Origin: Roseovarius aestuarii
Lineage (GTDB): Bacteria; Pseudomonadota; Alphaproteobacteria; Rhodobacterales; Rhodobacteraceae
DNA: 32,819 nt
Assembly: GCF_019966515.1 (NCBI RefSeq)
Contig: NZ_JAIMIB010000027.1
Location: 1 to 32,819, forward strand
Direction of reading: 5' to 3'
A program made the position numbers and the translations under genes. The first letter of the stretch is position 1; each line of letters starts with the position of its first letter. Under the pieces are notes generated by a model. The model saw only the letters and a program-made list of their open reading frames with translations, did no database searches and was not told where the DNA came from. Below are positions 8,174 through 17,108 of this stretch, in pieces.

Positions 8174-9073
8174 CTTCCCAATTCGATTTTTTGTAGGATG
8201 AGCTTACATCTTGGCAAGACCTTTGAGAAAATGTCGTCCTAATTGTCCCGCGCTGTGTGAATTGGTCGCTTTCGATTTGCTGCGCGCCGCATGAACGGCA
8301 GTTTTTCCAGCCGCAGAGCGGCGCAATTTATCACGCTCTTGCAGCAAAATTAGTGCCGCGTGCGCACGCAGCGAGAATTTCAAATTCACAGGAGGGGCTC
8401 TGCACCCACTTTCGCGGCGTTTTGCCTGAACGCTGGCTATCGAAGCGCCAATGTCAGCGCATCGAACAAAGTTGCAGTTTCTCAGCTACATAGCCTGCGA
8501 GGCGAACGGCAGGTTCCAAAGCGCCCTCAACCTCGATTACGCTGCACCGACATCGGGCTGCTTGAGCCCAATTGCGTGATGCTGCAAACCGTCAGAATGG
8601 CTCAAACGCGCGTAAATCCGGCTGTTTGCTACATTCATAGCGACGCTGTCTACACACCCGCCGTTGGACCCTCATCAGCTTGATGGCACAGCTTGGGTCA
8701 CACCAGTGTGTGAGGTGAATTTGCCAAACGTGGTTTCACGTTCAGATGTCCGGTTGAAACAATTGTTATTCCGGCGCATCTTCGATAGAAGAGCCCATGG
8801 CAACAAATACTCCCAACGTGACGGGTGTAAGTACTGGGCGAGGCCCGTTGCGACTGGTGACCACCCATTACCTTCGGCCAGCAGTGAGGTGACGGTAAGT
8901 TCGGAACACCGCCTCTAACGCGGCCCCTTGGCAACGACACCGAATGCCTTAGCTTAGTTGGGCCCAAGGCACCCAGCTTGGTATGGTAGCGAAGTTCATA
9001 TGCTCAACTTCATCCCTACGTGGATTCGATCGACCGGTTTGGCTGTAAGTAGAATATGATCAGATTTGTTTAC
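8174..9073. other. Gene-free stretch with repeat debris
   Basis: About 0.9 kb between enuR and the ATP-grasp gene with no coding region I can support. The part 8245-8400 resembles dispersed non-coding sequence seen again near 21755 and 30969: a GTCC..GCG..CTGT..AATT word, then CTGCG and GCATGAACGGC. Around 8675-8920 both strands stay open for about 80 codons without a recognisable protein or a good ribosome-binding site, possibly a decayed insertion. A small inverted repeat, TCACAC and GTGTGA, lies near 8697-8713. No tRNA or clear structured RNA was seen. Confidence 0.5.
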
Positions 9074-10210
9074 TTAGACTCTCGTTGAGCCGCAGCTACG
9101 GAAAAAATCTAGTACCCTCTGTGTCATGAAACCACGACTTGTTGCGATTTGAGGCAACTCGAAAGCACCACCATAGTTGAATTCGATCTCGACGGGACCG
9201 TCATCAGTAATCGCTATATCCTGTGTCGAATAACGTATTGGTTGATGAAGTGCTGCCACACGCTCATTCAGAGCCTGTATCTGCTGCCAATACGGCAGGA
9301 TTTCCCCGATTAACGGCAAGCCGGTCTCGGGATGCAGTTCGTGCCGGACCAGTTCAGGTCCTTTTTTACCCACGATTGTAAGAACTTCTCCGGTCTCGAC
9401 GTCCAGGTTACATACCAGATTGCCGGTGCGCCAAAAGTTGTCTGCGTCGTTCTGCGCCGAAGGCATTTTCAGAATAGCGTGGGGCGTCCAAAGCCCTTCA
9501 TCCGTCCACATATTCACCATCCGCACGGTAGCAGTGGTCGGCGTGTATTGCCGCAGAAATGCGTGGTTTTGCACAAATTTCTGGATCAGGAAAACATGCT
9601 CGCCGACATAGTTACGAAAGAAATCCTGATAGCTGATCGGTTCTTTGCCCCGCAGGTGAATATGTGTGCTATCCGCTGCCTCGATTACAGTCGCACCCAG
9701 GCTCCAGATGCCGTTGTTGTACTTGCAGAACAACGGAAAAGGCAGACTATCGGTGAGAAGCGCTTGCAAAGCCCCGGGTGTACTGATCGTGTTGGCGTTT
9801 TGATACGCTCGCTCGCCCATATCCACGACCGCTAAGGTCTCTGGCTGAGGGGTTCCATCAGCCGCCAGAAACACCGAGCTTAGCCATTTGTCATCGGCAA
9901 CAGCGGACCACCGCGTATCGATACATTCCGTGACGATGTGATCGTGCTGGTAGGCCGAGATGAATTCCTGTTTCTGCGCGTCCGTGTGGCGATCCAGATG
10001 GTGAAATCCATACTGAACATATTCGGCGAACTTCAGTTTCGATTTACCGCGCGCATATTTCATCATTTCTCGGGCGATTGCGAATTGACTGCGACCGCTG
10101 TTGCGCGACGCCTGAATAATCATCGCCGGGAGCGAGTAATCATCCTTGGCATGGTATTCCATTTCATCGCGTTCAACGACCGTACCAGCATTTACAATAA
10201 CGTCTGTCAT
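9074..10210 (-). CDS. Sugar-transfer associated ATP-grasp family protein
   Basis: A 378-residue protein that fits the sugar-transfer associated ATP-grasp family. The N-terminal part carries SQFAIAREMMKYARGKSKLKFAEYVQYGFH. The middle has FPLFCKYNNGIWSLGA and HVFLIQKFVQNHAFLRQYTPTTATVRMV, and the C-terminus has the ATP-grasp metal-binding strand VEIEFNYGGAFELPQ. Relatives occur in exopolysaccharide and surface-modification loci and probably ligate a carboxylate to an amine or hydroxyl using ATP. The SD AAGGAA is well placed before the ATG. It follows tadV by 45 nt and seems to be the last gene of luxR-tadV-ATP-grasp. It is not a standard Tad component, so a role in modifying pilin, matrix or adhesin is only a guess from position. 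Confidence 0.8.
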   Translation of the reverse strand: MTDVIVNAGTVVERDEMEYHAKDDYSLPAMIIQASRNSGRSQFAIAREMMKYARGKSKLKFAEYVQYGFHHLDRHTDAQKQEFISAYQHDHIVTECIDTRWSAVADDKWLSSVFLAADGTPQPETLAVVDMGERAYQNANTISTPGALQALLTDSLPFPLFCKYNNGIWSLGATVIEAADSTHIHLRGKEPISYQDFFRNYVGEHVFLIQKFVQNHAFLRQYTPTTATVRMVNMWTDEGLWTPHAILKMPSAQNDADNFWRTGNLVCNLDVETGEVLTIVGKKGPELVRHELHPETGLPLIGEILPYWQQIQALNERVAALHQPIRYSTQDIAITDDGPVEIEFNYGGAFELPQIATSRGFMTQRVLDFFRSCGSTRV

Positions 10211-10255
10211 TCGAATTTCCTTCTTTTGTCGGGGGTTCGGCTCTGCAGGTTTCAG

Positions 10256-10723
10256 TTACCAGAAGAATGTCAGTGCGACCGCGTGTGCGATGCCCGCCAT
10301 TGCAATTGAGATGCCCATGGGAAACCTGCCGCTGGCATGTGCGCCAACCCATTCGGCTGGCCCGTTCAATCCGACCTTTCGGTAGGTGATTATCGACAAC
10401 GTGCCGATCAGGATGGAAGCGGACAGGATATAGGCAAACAAGGTCAAGCTCTGGCCCGGAATGAAAATGACCAGGGCCGGCAGTAATTTTGCATCTCCAC
10501 CGCCCCAAACACCAAGACAAAACAACCCGAACCCAACCGCAAGAGTGACAATTCCCGCAAGTAACCGTGTCTGTATTTCTGCCAGCGGCAGTAATGGGCA
10601 GGTCAGGACAAACAGTATCAACGCAAGCATGACCAAAAAGTTCGGTATTCTAAGTTGTCTGAGATCGGTGAAACCGGCAGCGATCATGATCGGAAGAGCA
10701 AGAAAGAGAGGAAGCGCAACCAT
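10256..10723 (-). CDS. tadV: Prepilin peptidase TadV/CpaA (A24 aspartic protease)
   Basis: A 155-residue integral membrane protein of the short type IV prepilin peptidase group. The two catalytic aspartates are in AAGFTDLRQLRIPN (Asp20) and GVWGGGDAKLLPA (Asp77), the expected GxGD-type pair. About five or six hydrophobic segments fit the family. It would cleave the Flp pilins and TadE/TadF pseudopilins of this locus after their glycine at the inner membrane. It starts 3 nt after the luxR stop, so the two are cotranscribed. In many Tad loci tadV sits next to flp; here it is at the far end of the cluster under the LuxR gene. Confidence 0.9.
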   Translation of the reverse strand: MVALPLFLALPIMIAAGFTDLRQLRIPNFLVMLALILFVLTCPLLPLAEIQTRLLAGIVTLAVGFGLFCLGVWGGGDAKLLPALVIFIPGQSLTLFAYILSASILIGTLSIITYRKVGLNGPAEWVGAHASGRFPMGISIAMAGIAHAVALTFFW

Positions 10724-10726
10724 CGG

Positions 10727-11512
10727 TCAGGCCGATTTCTTGTTGTCGATATATTCATCGGCTGCATCTGAGAATGTCAGCAAATGAAACATTAGCTCCG
10801 CATGGCCGCGGGTACCCGTCTTCGCATATATGTTCCTGAGATGCGTTCGTAGCGTCGACATTGAAACGTGCAGTCCTTCCTGGACCTTTTCCAATGTTTG
10901 ACCACGGCAGAGCATCAGACAGACCCGGTATTCAGCCCGGCTTAATCTGGCCGGGTTCTCGACGCTCAGGATCGGAGCAGAGTCGAGTTTGCCCGTAGGC
11001 TGGGCGGACGCACGGAAAACATAGTCTGTAACCAATCCCTGGGCCCGGTTCTTCCATGTTTCAGAAACGGTTGAGGCGACCATATTCAGTAGCGCATGAT
11101 GCTCGAAATTCAGCTTGAACGGGTAATGAATTTCGATGAAATCCATTCTCTTGGCATCAGAGGGCAGTGGAATGATGACCAGTTCGGCAAAGTTCCTCAG
11201 CTTGTGAAATCGCAACAAAGCCGGGTCGATGTCGTGTTCAAGCATCGACTTGAACCACATTGAACCGGGCTTGGGTTTGTCAAAGTACGTCCCCAGAACC
11301 GCACGCGCAAACGATCGATCAAGCACCGACATTCCGGACTTTCCAGGCGTCTTGTCAAATACAAGAATTTTGTTTTTACCATCAGGCTCGCGCGACACCC
11401 GCGACAACGCGATGGCCTCGGCGCCAAGTCCTTCTGCCATCATATTCAGGGCATCTATCGGTGTGGCCTTCTTGTGAAGAAACTCACACCAATGCGCGAT
11501 CGCGCCCACCAT
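10727..11512 (-). CDS. LuxR-type transcriptional regulator in the Tad locus
   Basis: A 261-residue regulator with a C-terminal LuxR/FixJ winged helix-turn-helix (ARLSRAEYRVCLMLCRGQTLEKVQEG then HVSMSTLRTHLRNIYAKTGTRGHAEL, about residues 184-235). The N-terminal 170 residues have no domain I can name; they may be a PAS/GAF-like or autoinducer-like sensor, but no diagnostic residues were recognised. The start is taken as the ATG at 11512 (AGAAGTAGGA just upstream). A TTG 72 nt further upstream would add an unlikely tail. It is cotranscribed with tadV. Regulation of its own operon or of the flp operon is plausible but not shown. Confidence 0.83.
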   Translation of the reverse strand: MVGAIAHWCEFLHKKATPIDALNMMAEGLGAEAIALSRVSREPDGKNKILVFDKTPGKSGMSVLDRSFARAVLGTYFDKPKPGSMWFKSMLEHDIDPALLRFHKLRNFAELVIIPLPSDAKRMDFIEIHYPFKLNFEHHALLNMVASTVSETWKNRAQGLVTDYVFRASAQPTGKLDSAPILSVENPARLSRAEYRVCLMLCRGQTLEKVQEGLHVSMSTLRTHLRNIYAKTGTRGHAELMFHLLTFSDAADEYIDNKKSA

Positions 11513-11813
11513 TCCTACTTCTCTGGCGCCACGACCGCCAGACGTATCACAAACCAATCCACTATGTCGCACCAAACACCCCAAAAACCATTACACATAC
11601 AAGCTGCCGTTCTAAGCGCCGCCTGCCTCAAAAAATCTGCTTTCTAAATGAGCCGTACCATTGTGTGCGATATCCGTATTTTTTCAACAATTTGGCCATT
11701 GCATTTGGGAAATAGTTAATAATTCAACTAAAAGGTGTGGGCCGGTTCAAGAATCTTGGGTGATCGATGGATTATCCAGCTCAGGAGAACGGATTGTTTC
11801 CTATACCAATCCT
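11513..11813. promoter_or_regulatory. Intergenic region between tadC and the luxR-tadV group
   Basis: About 0.3 kb, more AT-rich than the flanking genes (for example around 11640-11720). It must contain the luxR promoter on the minus strand, because the tad operon ends at 11814. I could not fix -35 and -10 boxes with confidence and saw no clear terminator stem. Confidence 0.45.
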
Positions 11814-12818
11814 TTAACCACCGTAGAACCGGATGTATCGAATCACTACCGGGCCTAGTGTCAGCAAGACCAGGGCGGGCAACATCAGCGATGCTAGGAC
11901 CGCGGACATTTTCACAGGAAGCTTGTTCGCCATCTCCTGGGCCTGCATTTCGCGATAATCACGCATTTCCTTTGAATAGGTATTCAGGGCGTCAGACATG
12001 CTGGTACCAAACTGCATTGATTGCTGCACGACGTTGGCAAAGGACCGAACCGTTTCCACGCCGGTTCGCGTGGCCATGTCATGCATGGCGACATCACGGG
12101 ATCTGCCCGCCTGAACCTGCATCTGAACCGTCAGAAACTCAAAGGCGATATCAGGCGAAACATTAACCAGTTCATTGCCCACCCGCGTCATCGCAGCATC
12201 AAAGCCCATTCCCGCGTCCACCGAGATCTGCATCAGATCCAGGGCGTTGGGAAAAGCCTCCTGAACACGAAGTTGACGTTCACTGACACGACCACGCAAC
12301 CAATAGAGCGGAGCAAAGTATCCCATACCGACTAGCAGGGTGAGAACCTGAAAGATCTGTAAGGTGGTCAGCTGCGTGATGGCATCTGGCAATTCGATCG
12401 GCAGCATCAGGCCCGGCATCTTGCCGACGAATAGCACTGCCAGAAACAGGGCTGGTAAAACCAACGCCAGAACCGTGCGCACCAGGGTGAATTTCCAAAG
12501 CGCGCCAGCCCCAGCGTAACCCGCTTGGGCAAGTTTATCCTGTAGCTGTGAACGCTTCGCATCATCGTCTGGAACGAACGCTTTCATGATGCGTCCCGGT
12601 TTGTCGGAAAGTGGACGCAACAGCCCCTTGTTCAGCCGCGCCGTATAGCGGTCGCCCGCCGAGGCCGCCGACATTCTCTCGGCCGCCGGGTTCCGGCTTG
12701 TGACCAGCGTCGCAAACCCCAGAAAGATCAGAATCGCGCCAAAGCCAAACCCCACCATAACAAGCGTTTCCGGCGTAATCCCGAGGCCAAGTGCAATCTT
12801 ATCCAAATGTTCAAGCAT
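11814..12818 (-). CDS. tadC: Tad pilus inner-membrane platform protein TadC
   Basis: A 334-residue T2SSF-domain protein. The N-terminal hydrophobic segment (VMVGFGFGAILIFLGFATLV) is followed by a cytoplasmic region. The core contains AFPNALDLMQISVDAGMGFDAAMTRVGNEL and the LLRSFANVVQQSMQFGTSMSDAL-like stretch typical of GspF-type proteins. C-terminal membrane helices end in LMLPALVLLTLGPVVIRYI. With TadB it forms the membrane platform that couples TadA ATP hydrolysis to pilus growth. It starts 15 nt after the tadB stop. Confidence 0.93.
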   Translation of the reverse strand: MLEHLDKIALGLGITPETLVMVGFGFGAILIFLGFATLVTSRNPAAERMSAASAGDRYTARLNKGLLRPLSDKPGRIMKAFVPDDDAKRSQLQDKLAQAGYAGAGALWKFTLVRTVLALVLPALFLAVLFVGKMPGLMLPIELPDAITQLTTLQIFQVLTLLVGMGYFAPLYWLRGRVSERQLRVQEAFPNALDLMQISVDAGMGFDAAMTRVGNELVNVSPDIAFEFLTVQMQVQAGRSRDVAMHDMATRTGVETVRSFANVVQQSMQFGTSMSDALNTYSKEMRDYREMQAQEMANKLPVKMSAVLASLMLPALVLLTLGPVVIRYIRFYGG

Positions 12819-12833
12819 AACGAGGCTCCAGTG

Positions 12834-13805
12834 TTAAATGCGGAAATTCACGAGGTGCCGCAGGACCAGCGCGTTCAACAACGTGAAACCGACAACGGCG
12901 GCGGCCATCGGCATGAACAGCGCGTCGCCTGAAACGCCGCCGTAATAACCCGGTGTCATGATCGACGTCGCCACGAAGATGAACACCGGAAGCAGTGACA
13001 GGAACCAACCCGTCAACCGCCCCTCAGACGAGATCGCGCGGATTTTCCGACGCATGGAAATCCTGTTGCGGATCACCGTCGCAAGCGTCTGGACAACGGC
13101 GGCAAGATCACCGCCGGTGCCGTGCTGAATACCGATGCTGGCCGATAGGTAATGCACATCTTCAAGATCAACCCGATCGGCAAATTCCTGAAAGGCGTCC
13201 GTAAGATCATCGCCAAAATTGACCTGATCGAAAATGATACCAAACTCCGTCCCGATCGGATCGGGCATCTCTTTGGCGACTGCGGCGATGGAAGTGTTCA
13301 GCGGATGACCGACGCGCAGACCACGCGCCATGAGGTCAAGTGCATCGGGAAGCTGGCGGACAAGCCCGTCAAGCTTCTGGTTTCGGCGGCTGCGCACAAC
13401 CAGCAACGGCAGAAGAAACCCAAGTGTCGCCGCCGCGGCAATCGCGAGCGACGGGCTGGTTAGACTGATACCAACCACCAGAACGACAATGAAAAGAACA
13501 AAGCACAAGAACATAAACGCTGCGGGTCGGATATTGAATCCGGCCTGCTGCAATGTCTTGGGAAGGTTTCCGACCAGTGGCAGTTTGCCCAGATATCCAC
13601 TTTGTTCTTTGGGCTTGAGGATTGCCAGCAGCTCCTCGGTTGTGGAACCGCGCGCTATCATACGCATACGGCGGCTTTTGGCTTCACCGGTATTCTCGCG
13701 CCGGCTGACCATCTGCACCAGTCCGGAGAATACGAGCAGCACACCGACCGCCAGCGCCGAATAGACGACATACATCACGTCCTGCTCTTGCAATCCGAAA
13801 TACAT
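12834..13805 (-). CDS. tadB: Tad pilus inner-membrane platform protein TadB
   Basis: A 323-residue T2SSF-family membrane protein, paralogous to TadC. Membrane segments lie near residues 8-28 and 95-135 (LCFVLFIVVLVVGISL then LGFLLPLLVV) and at the C-terminus (FLSLLPVFIFVATSIM). The soluble domain has QLPDALDLMARGLRVGHPLNTSIAAVAKEM and SIGIQHGTGGDLAAVVQTLATVIRNR, the GspF signature. The ATG lies 3 nt after the tadA stop. It is a platform partner of TadC and TadA. Confidence 0.93.
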   Translation of the reverse strand: MYFGLQEQDVMYVVYSALAVGVLLVFSGLVQMVSRRENTGEAKSRRMRMIARGSTTEELLAILKPKEQSGYLGKLPLVGNLPKTLQQAGFNIRPAAFMFLCFVLFIVVLVVGISLTSPSLAIAAAATLGFLLPLLVVRSRRNQKLDGLVRQLPDALDLMARGLRVGHPLNTSIAAVAKEMPDPIGTEFGIIFDQVNFGDDLTDAFQEFADRVDLEDVHYLSASIGIQHGTGGDLAAVVQTLATVIRNRISMRRKIRAISSEGRLTGWFLSLLPVFIFVATSIMTPGYYGGVSGDALFMPMAAAVVGFTLLNALVLRHLVNFRI

Positions 13806-13808
13806 CGC

Positions 13809-15200
13809 TTACGCCTCCTCGGCCATGAAGGTTTCGGGTGTGATTTCAATGCCCGCGGCGATCAACTCGTCGGCGCAGCGAGGGCGTATACCCGTCGGGA
13901 TGAATTCGCCGATGATTTCACCATCTTCGGTCTTGCCCGTCTTTCGGAAGACAAAGATGTCCTGCAATGTGATGACATCTCCTTCCATCCCGGTCAGTTC
14001 CGAAATGCTGATGATGCGGCGTTTGCCGTCCGCAAGACGTGCCAGCTGGATAACAAAATGCAGACCAGAGGCGATCTGGGAGCGGATCGCACTAAGCGGC
14101 AGGTCCATTCCGATCATCGAGACCATCTGTTCGACGCGGCCAAGCGCGTCCCGTGCCGAATTGGCGTGCACCGTCGTCATTGAGCCGTCATGCCCGGTGT
14201 TCATGGCCTGAAGCATGTCGAATGACTCCGAGCCGCGAACCTCGCCCACGATGATCCTGTCGGGCCGCATGCGGAGCGCGTTGCGCACGAGATCGCGCTG
14301 GTTGACCACGCCTGTGCCCGAAGGGTTCGCAGGCCGGGTTTCAAGGCGCACAACATGTTCCTGTTGCAACTGTAGTTCCGCGGCATCCTCGATCGTGACA
14401 ATACGCGTGTTCGGATCGATACCGGACGACATCGCGTTCAACATGGTTGTCTTGCCTGAACCGGTCCCGCCCGAGATCAGTATATTTTTTCGGGCCTCGA
14501 CCAGTCCTTGCAGGAATTTCGAGGCATTTCCGGTGACTGTGCCGATTTCGATCATGCGCTCCATGGTCAGCGGCTTGCGTGCAAATTTCCGGATTGAGAC
14601 CGACGGGCCGTCGATGGCGCAGGGCCGGACAATAGCATTCACACGGCTACCATCTTCGAGGCGCGCATCGACCCAGGGGTTGCTTTCGTCCACGCGACGC
14701 CCAATACGCGATACGATCTTGTCGATGATACGCATCAGATGTTTTTCATTGCGGAAGCGAATACGTGTTTTTTCCAGAACGCCGAAACGCTCGACAAAAA
14801 CATTGGTGTGACCATTCACAAGGATATCGTTGACAGTGGGATCGGCCAGTAGTGGCTCCAGCGGCCCGAGTCCCAGCACCTCGTGCATCAACTCATCCAC
14901 GATCCGCTTGAATTCATCCGTGCGCGTGGGTTTGTTTTCGGCTGTCAGAACCTCACCAACCAGCGTGGCAACTTCCCGGCGCAATTCCTGCGGTTCAACC
15001 TTTTCGATTACCGAAAAATTCAGGCGATCCAGCAGCGCTTCGTGCAGTCGGCTTTTCAGCTCCAGAAATTCAACCAGTTCGCGTTCTTCCTGGGTTTGCC
15101 GCTCGGCCAGCGCGTCGGCTTCCAGCTGGTCATTGTTCAGAACAATGACGTTGTCATCGGGCGAAGCCGCGGCACTTGTCTTGGTAAAACTCTTAAACAT
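13809..15200 (-). CDS. tadA: Tad pilus secretion ATPase TadA/CpaF
   Basis: A 463-residue GspE/VirB11-type ATPase. Walker A is GGTGSGKTT (Lys250), the Walker B region is RIIVGEVRG with Glu320, and the histidine box is GHDGSMTTVHANS (His337, His345). The N-terminal CpaF domain includes PLLADPTVNDILVNG around residues 116-130. It powers assembly of the Flp pilus from the cytoplasmic face. It sits between tadZ (18-nt gap) and tadB (3-nt gap), the conserved order. All catalytic motifs are intact. Confidence 0.96.
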   Translation of the reverse strand: MFKSFTKTSAAASPDDNVIVLNNDQLEADALAERQTQEERELVEFLELKSRLHEALLDRLNFSVIEKVEPQELRREVATLVGEVLTAENKPTRTDEFKRIVDELMHEVLGLGPLEPLLADPTVNDILVNGHTNVFVERFGVLEKTRIRFRNEKHLMRIIDKIVSRIGRRVDESNPWVDARLEDGSRVNAIVRPCAIDGPSVSIRKFARKPLTMERMIEIGTVTGNASKFLQGLVEARKNILISGGTGSGKTTMLNAMSSGIDPNTRIVTIEDAAELQLQQEHVVRLETRPANPSGTGVVNQRDLVRNALRMRPDRIIVGEVRGSESFDMLQAMNTGHDGSMTTVHANSARDALGRVEQMVSMIGMDLPLSAIRSQIASGLHFVIQLARLADGKRRIISISELTGMEGDVITLQDIFVFRKTGKTEDGEIIGEFIPTGIRPRCADELIAAGIEITPETFMAEEA

Positions 15201-15218
15201 TTGGCTTTGTTCCTCGGA

Positions 15219-16430
15219 TTATTGTTTGGCTGCAGCGTGGCCGTCAGCAAGGCCGGTGGTGACCGTGCGTGCCAGACGGGCGATGCTTTTTGTGAGTGGT
15301 GAATTGCGTGAAACCTGCGACAGCGGCACACCGCGGTCGACCGCCTCTTTCGCCGCCTTGCGATGAAACGGCACCCAATGCTGTAACGGACGCTCCAACA
15401 CTTTGGCGGCCTCGCTGTGGTGACGGCCTTTGACAAGCGGCTTCGCTTCGTGATTGACAACGATTTCGATCGGAAGCGTCAGATTGTCTTCGGTATAAAA
15501 ATCGATCAGCCTGCGCGCTTGATGAATTGCGGGTACCGAACTGTCGGTGACCAGCAACATCAGGTCGCTGCTTTCCAATACCGGCGCGATCCATTCAACC
15601 AGCGCGCGTGGCAGGTTGAGGACAACAAAGTCATATTCGCGGCGGAACGTGTGCAGAAGTTTTTCAACCTGCTTGTTTTTCAGAGAATCCAACGGTGCAA
15701 TCTGCGACGGACCGGCCAGAACCGACAGGCCCGAGGGCATTTTCTCGATTGACTGGGCGACAAAGGTGGCATCGGGTTCGATGCCTTCCATTGCCATCTG
15801 AAACAACGCCTCGTTCCGGCGAATGTCCAGAAATCCGCTGACGGCGCCAAATTGCAGATCCAGATCGACCAGGGCCACAGTTTGCGTGTTCGATTTTTTC
15901 ATCCAACCGGTCTTGCCCAAAAGTTGGTCGGCGAGATTGACCGCCAGCATCGTCGCGCCGATACCGCCCCGCGCCTGGGCCACTGTGATCACCTTGCCAC
16001 CAGGCCCGGGGGTGCCTGCATCCGATTCTGCGGCGCCGATTGATGGCCGCGACCATTGTTCGATTTTCTGCGTCAGTTCATCGGGCGAGATTGTGTCTGC
16101 GACCACGTCGTTGACGCCCGAGCGTGTCAGCCGCTGCACATCCGCCAGGGTCATATTGCCGTCGGACAGCGCCAGAATAACGGCGTCGTCTGAATTGCTC
16201 TTGCGCAGCGCTTCGATGGCCGCGATATCGTTGTCGGTGGCGGTTTCGGTCTGAAAGATGACCAGATCATGCGCTGCAGCAAGCTTGGTTGCGCGACCGT
16301 TCATTTCAGACAGCGTGGACTTGCATTCGCTGAACTTATACGCCGCATTGGCTTTCAGCATTTGGCTGAGTTCGGCGGTTTTCTTCGTGTCCTGCGTAAT
16401 CAGAACAATCGAGGTAGGATCGCTTTTCAT
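15219..16430 (-). CDS. tadZ: Pilus assembly/localisation ATPase TadZ/CpaE
   Basis: A 403-residue protein with an N-terminal receiver-like domain (about residues 8-125) and a C-terminal ParA/MinD-like ATPase domain starting at GGKVITVAQARGGIGATMLAVN. The loop at 153-160 reads ARGGIGAT and lacks the usual lysines of the deviant Walker A (KGGxGKT). Related TadZ proteins also show a degenerate loop, so it may bind but not hydrolyse nucleotide efficiently. It is thought to place the Tad machine at its site, often a cell pole. The gene begins the platform part of the operon after the pseudopilin genes. Confidence 0.92.
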   Translation of the reverse strand: MKSDPTSIVLITQDTKKTAELSQMLKANAAYKFSECKSTLSEMNGRATKLAAAHDLVIFQTETATDNDIAAIEALRKSNSDDAVILALSDGNMTLADVQRLTRSGVNDVVADTISPDELTQKIEQWSRPSIGAAESDAGTPGPGGKVITVAQARGGIGATMLAVNLADQLLGKTGWMKKSNTQTVALVDLDLQFGAVSGFLDIRRNEALFQMAMEGIEPDATFVAQSIEKMPSGLSVLAGPSQIAPLDSLKNKQVEKLLHTFRREYDFVVLNLPRALVEWIAPVLESSDLMLLVTDSSVPAIHQARRLIDFYTEDNLTLPIEIVVNHEAKPLVKGRHHSEAAKVLERPLQHWVPFHRKAAKEAVDRGVPLSQVSRNSPLTKSIARLARTVTTGLADGHAAAKQ

Positions 16431-16451
16431 CGTAATTTCCTTCCCATTGTC

Positions 16452-17108
16452 TCAGCCGTTATTGCCCATGGCCAGATCCTCACCCGGCATCGAGACACTC
16501 ATGGCCGGAAAGATGACATCTGCGCCCAGCCCGGGAGGTGCGTTACCCCCCGCTAGCGCCGCAAGGTTGCCGAGTGGCGACACAAAGTTGAAATCAAGGT
16601 TCTGCACTTCGATCGTCACGACCGGAACGTAAGGCCCGCCCAGAAAGCCGAGATTGCTGTCATAATCATAGCGGAACGACAAATTCGCGATGGTGGCATC
16701 GTTTGGAAATGCACCCTGCACCATTGTCCAGATTTCACTTGCCGTCTGGTTCGCCGCACTTCCCGAACAGGTGATTGTGCCCGGATTGGCACATATATTC
16801 GCGCCAGCACTGCAGGATGATCCAAAGTCAGGCGGCGGCGTCACCGTCGTTGTGCCGCGCGCATTGAAAACCGGAACACCGGGGCAGGCAGGCGGGCGAA
16901 CCGTGGCCAGCCGCGCCGCATTATACATTGCCTTTTCGACCGTCACGTAGTGAAACGCCATGCGGCCAAAGTCGATCATCCCGAAAAACAACAGCAGGAA
17001 AATCGGTAAGACAAACGCCATTTCCACCAGGGTCGCGCCGTCTTCGTTCTGCCGGAACCGGCGAAAAACGGCCGTAGGAAACCCGATATTGAACAAATTT
17101 ATACTCAT
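16452..17108 (-). CDS. TadE-family pseudopilin (TadF-like)
   Basis: A 218-residue TadE-like protein. The N-terminal leader ends in RQNEDGATLVEMAFVLPIFLLLFFGMIDFGRMAF, with the processing glycine before ATLVEM and the Glu at the +5-like position of prepilins. One N-terminal membrane helix is followed by an exported domain with paired cysteines (for example PPACPGVP and GSSCSAGANICANP). TadV should cut it. The start ATG overlaps the previous tadE stop as ATGA. TadE/TadF pseudopilins are needed for pilus formation and may prime or cap the fibre. Confidence 0.88.
   Translation of the reverse strand: MSINLFNIGFPTAVFRRFRQNEDGATLVEMAFVLPIFLLLFFGMIDFGRMAFHYVTVEKAMYNAARLATVRPPACPGVPVFNARGTTTVTPPPDFGSSCSAGANICANPGTITCSGSAANQTASEIWTMVQGAFPNDATIANLSFRYDYDSNLGFLGGPYVPVVTIEVQNLDFNFVSPLGNLAALAGGNAPPGLGADVIFPAMSVSMPGEDLAMGNNG

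Noticed and set aside
8257..8683. Two overlapping small plus-strand open frames
   Set aside because: Their products are basic, Ser/Arg/Gln-rich and unlike any family; no good ribosome-binding site; the DNA resembles repeat debris.
11513..11813. A possible attenuator or riboswitch upstream of luxR
   Set aside because: No strong stem or recognised aptamer motif was found, only an AT-rich gap.
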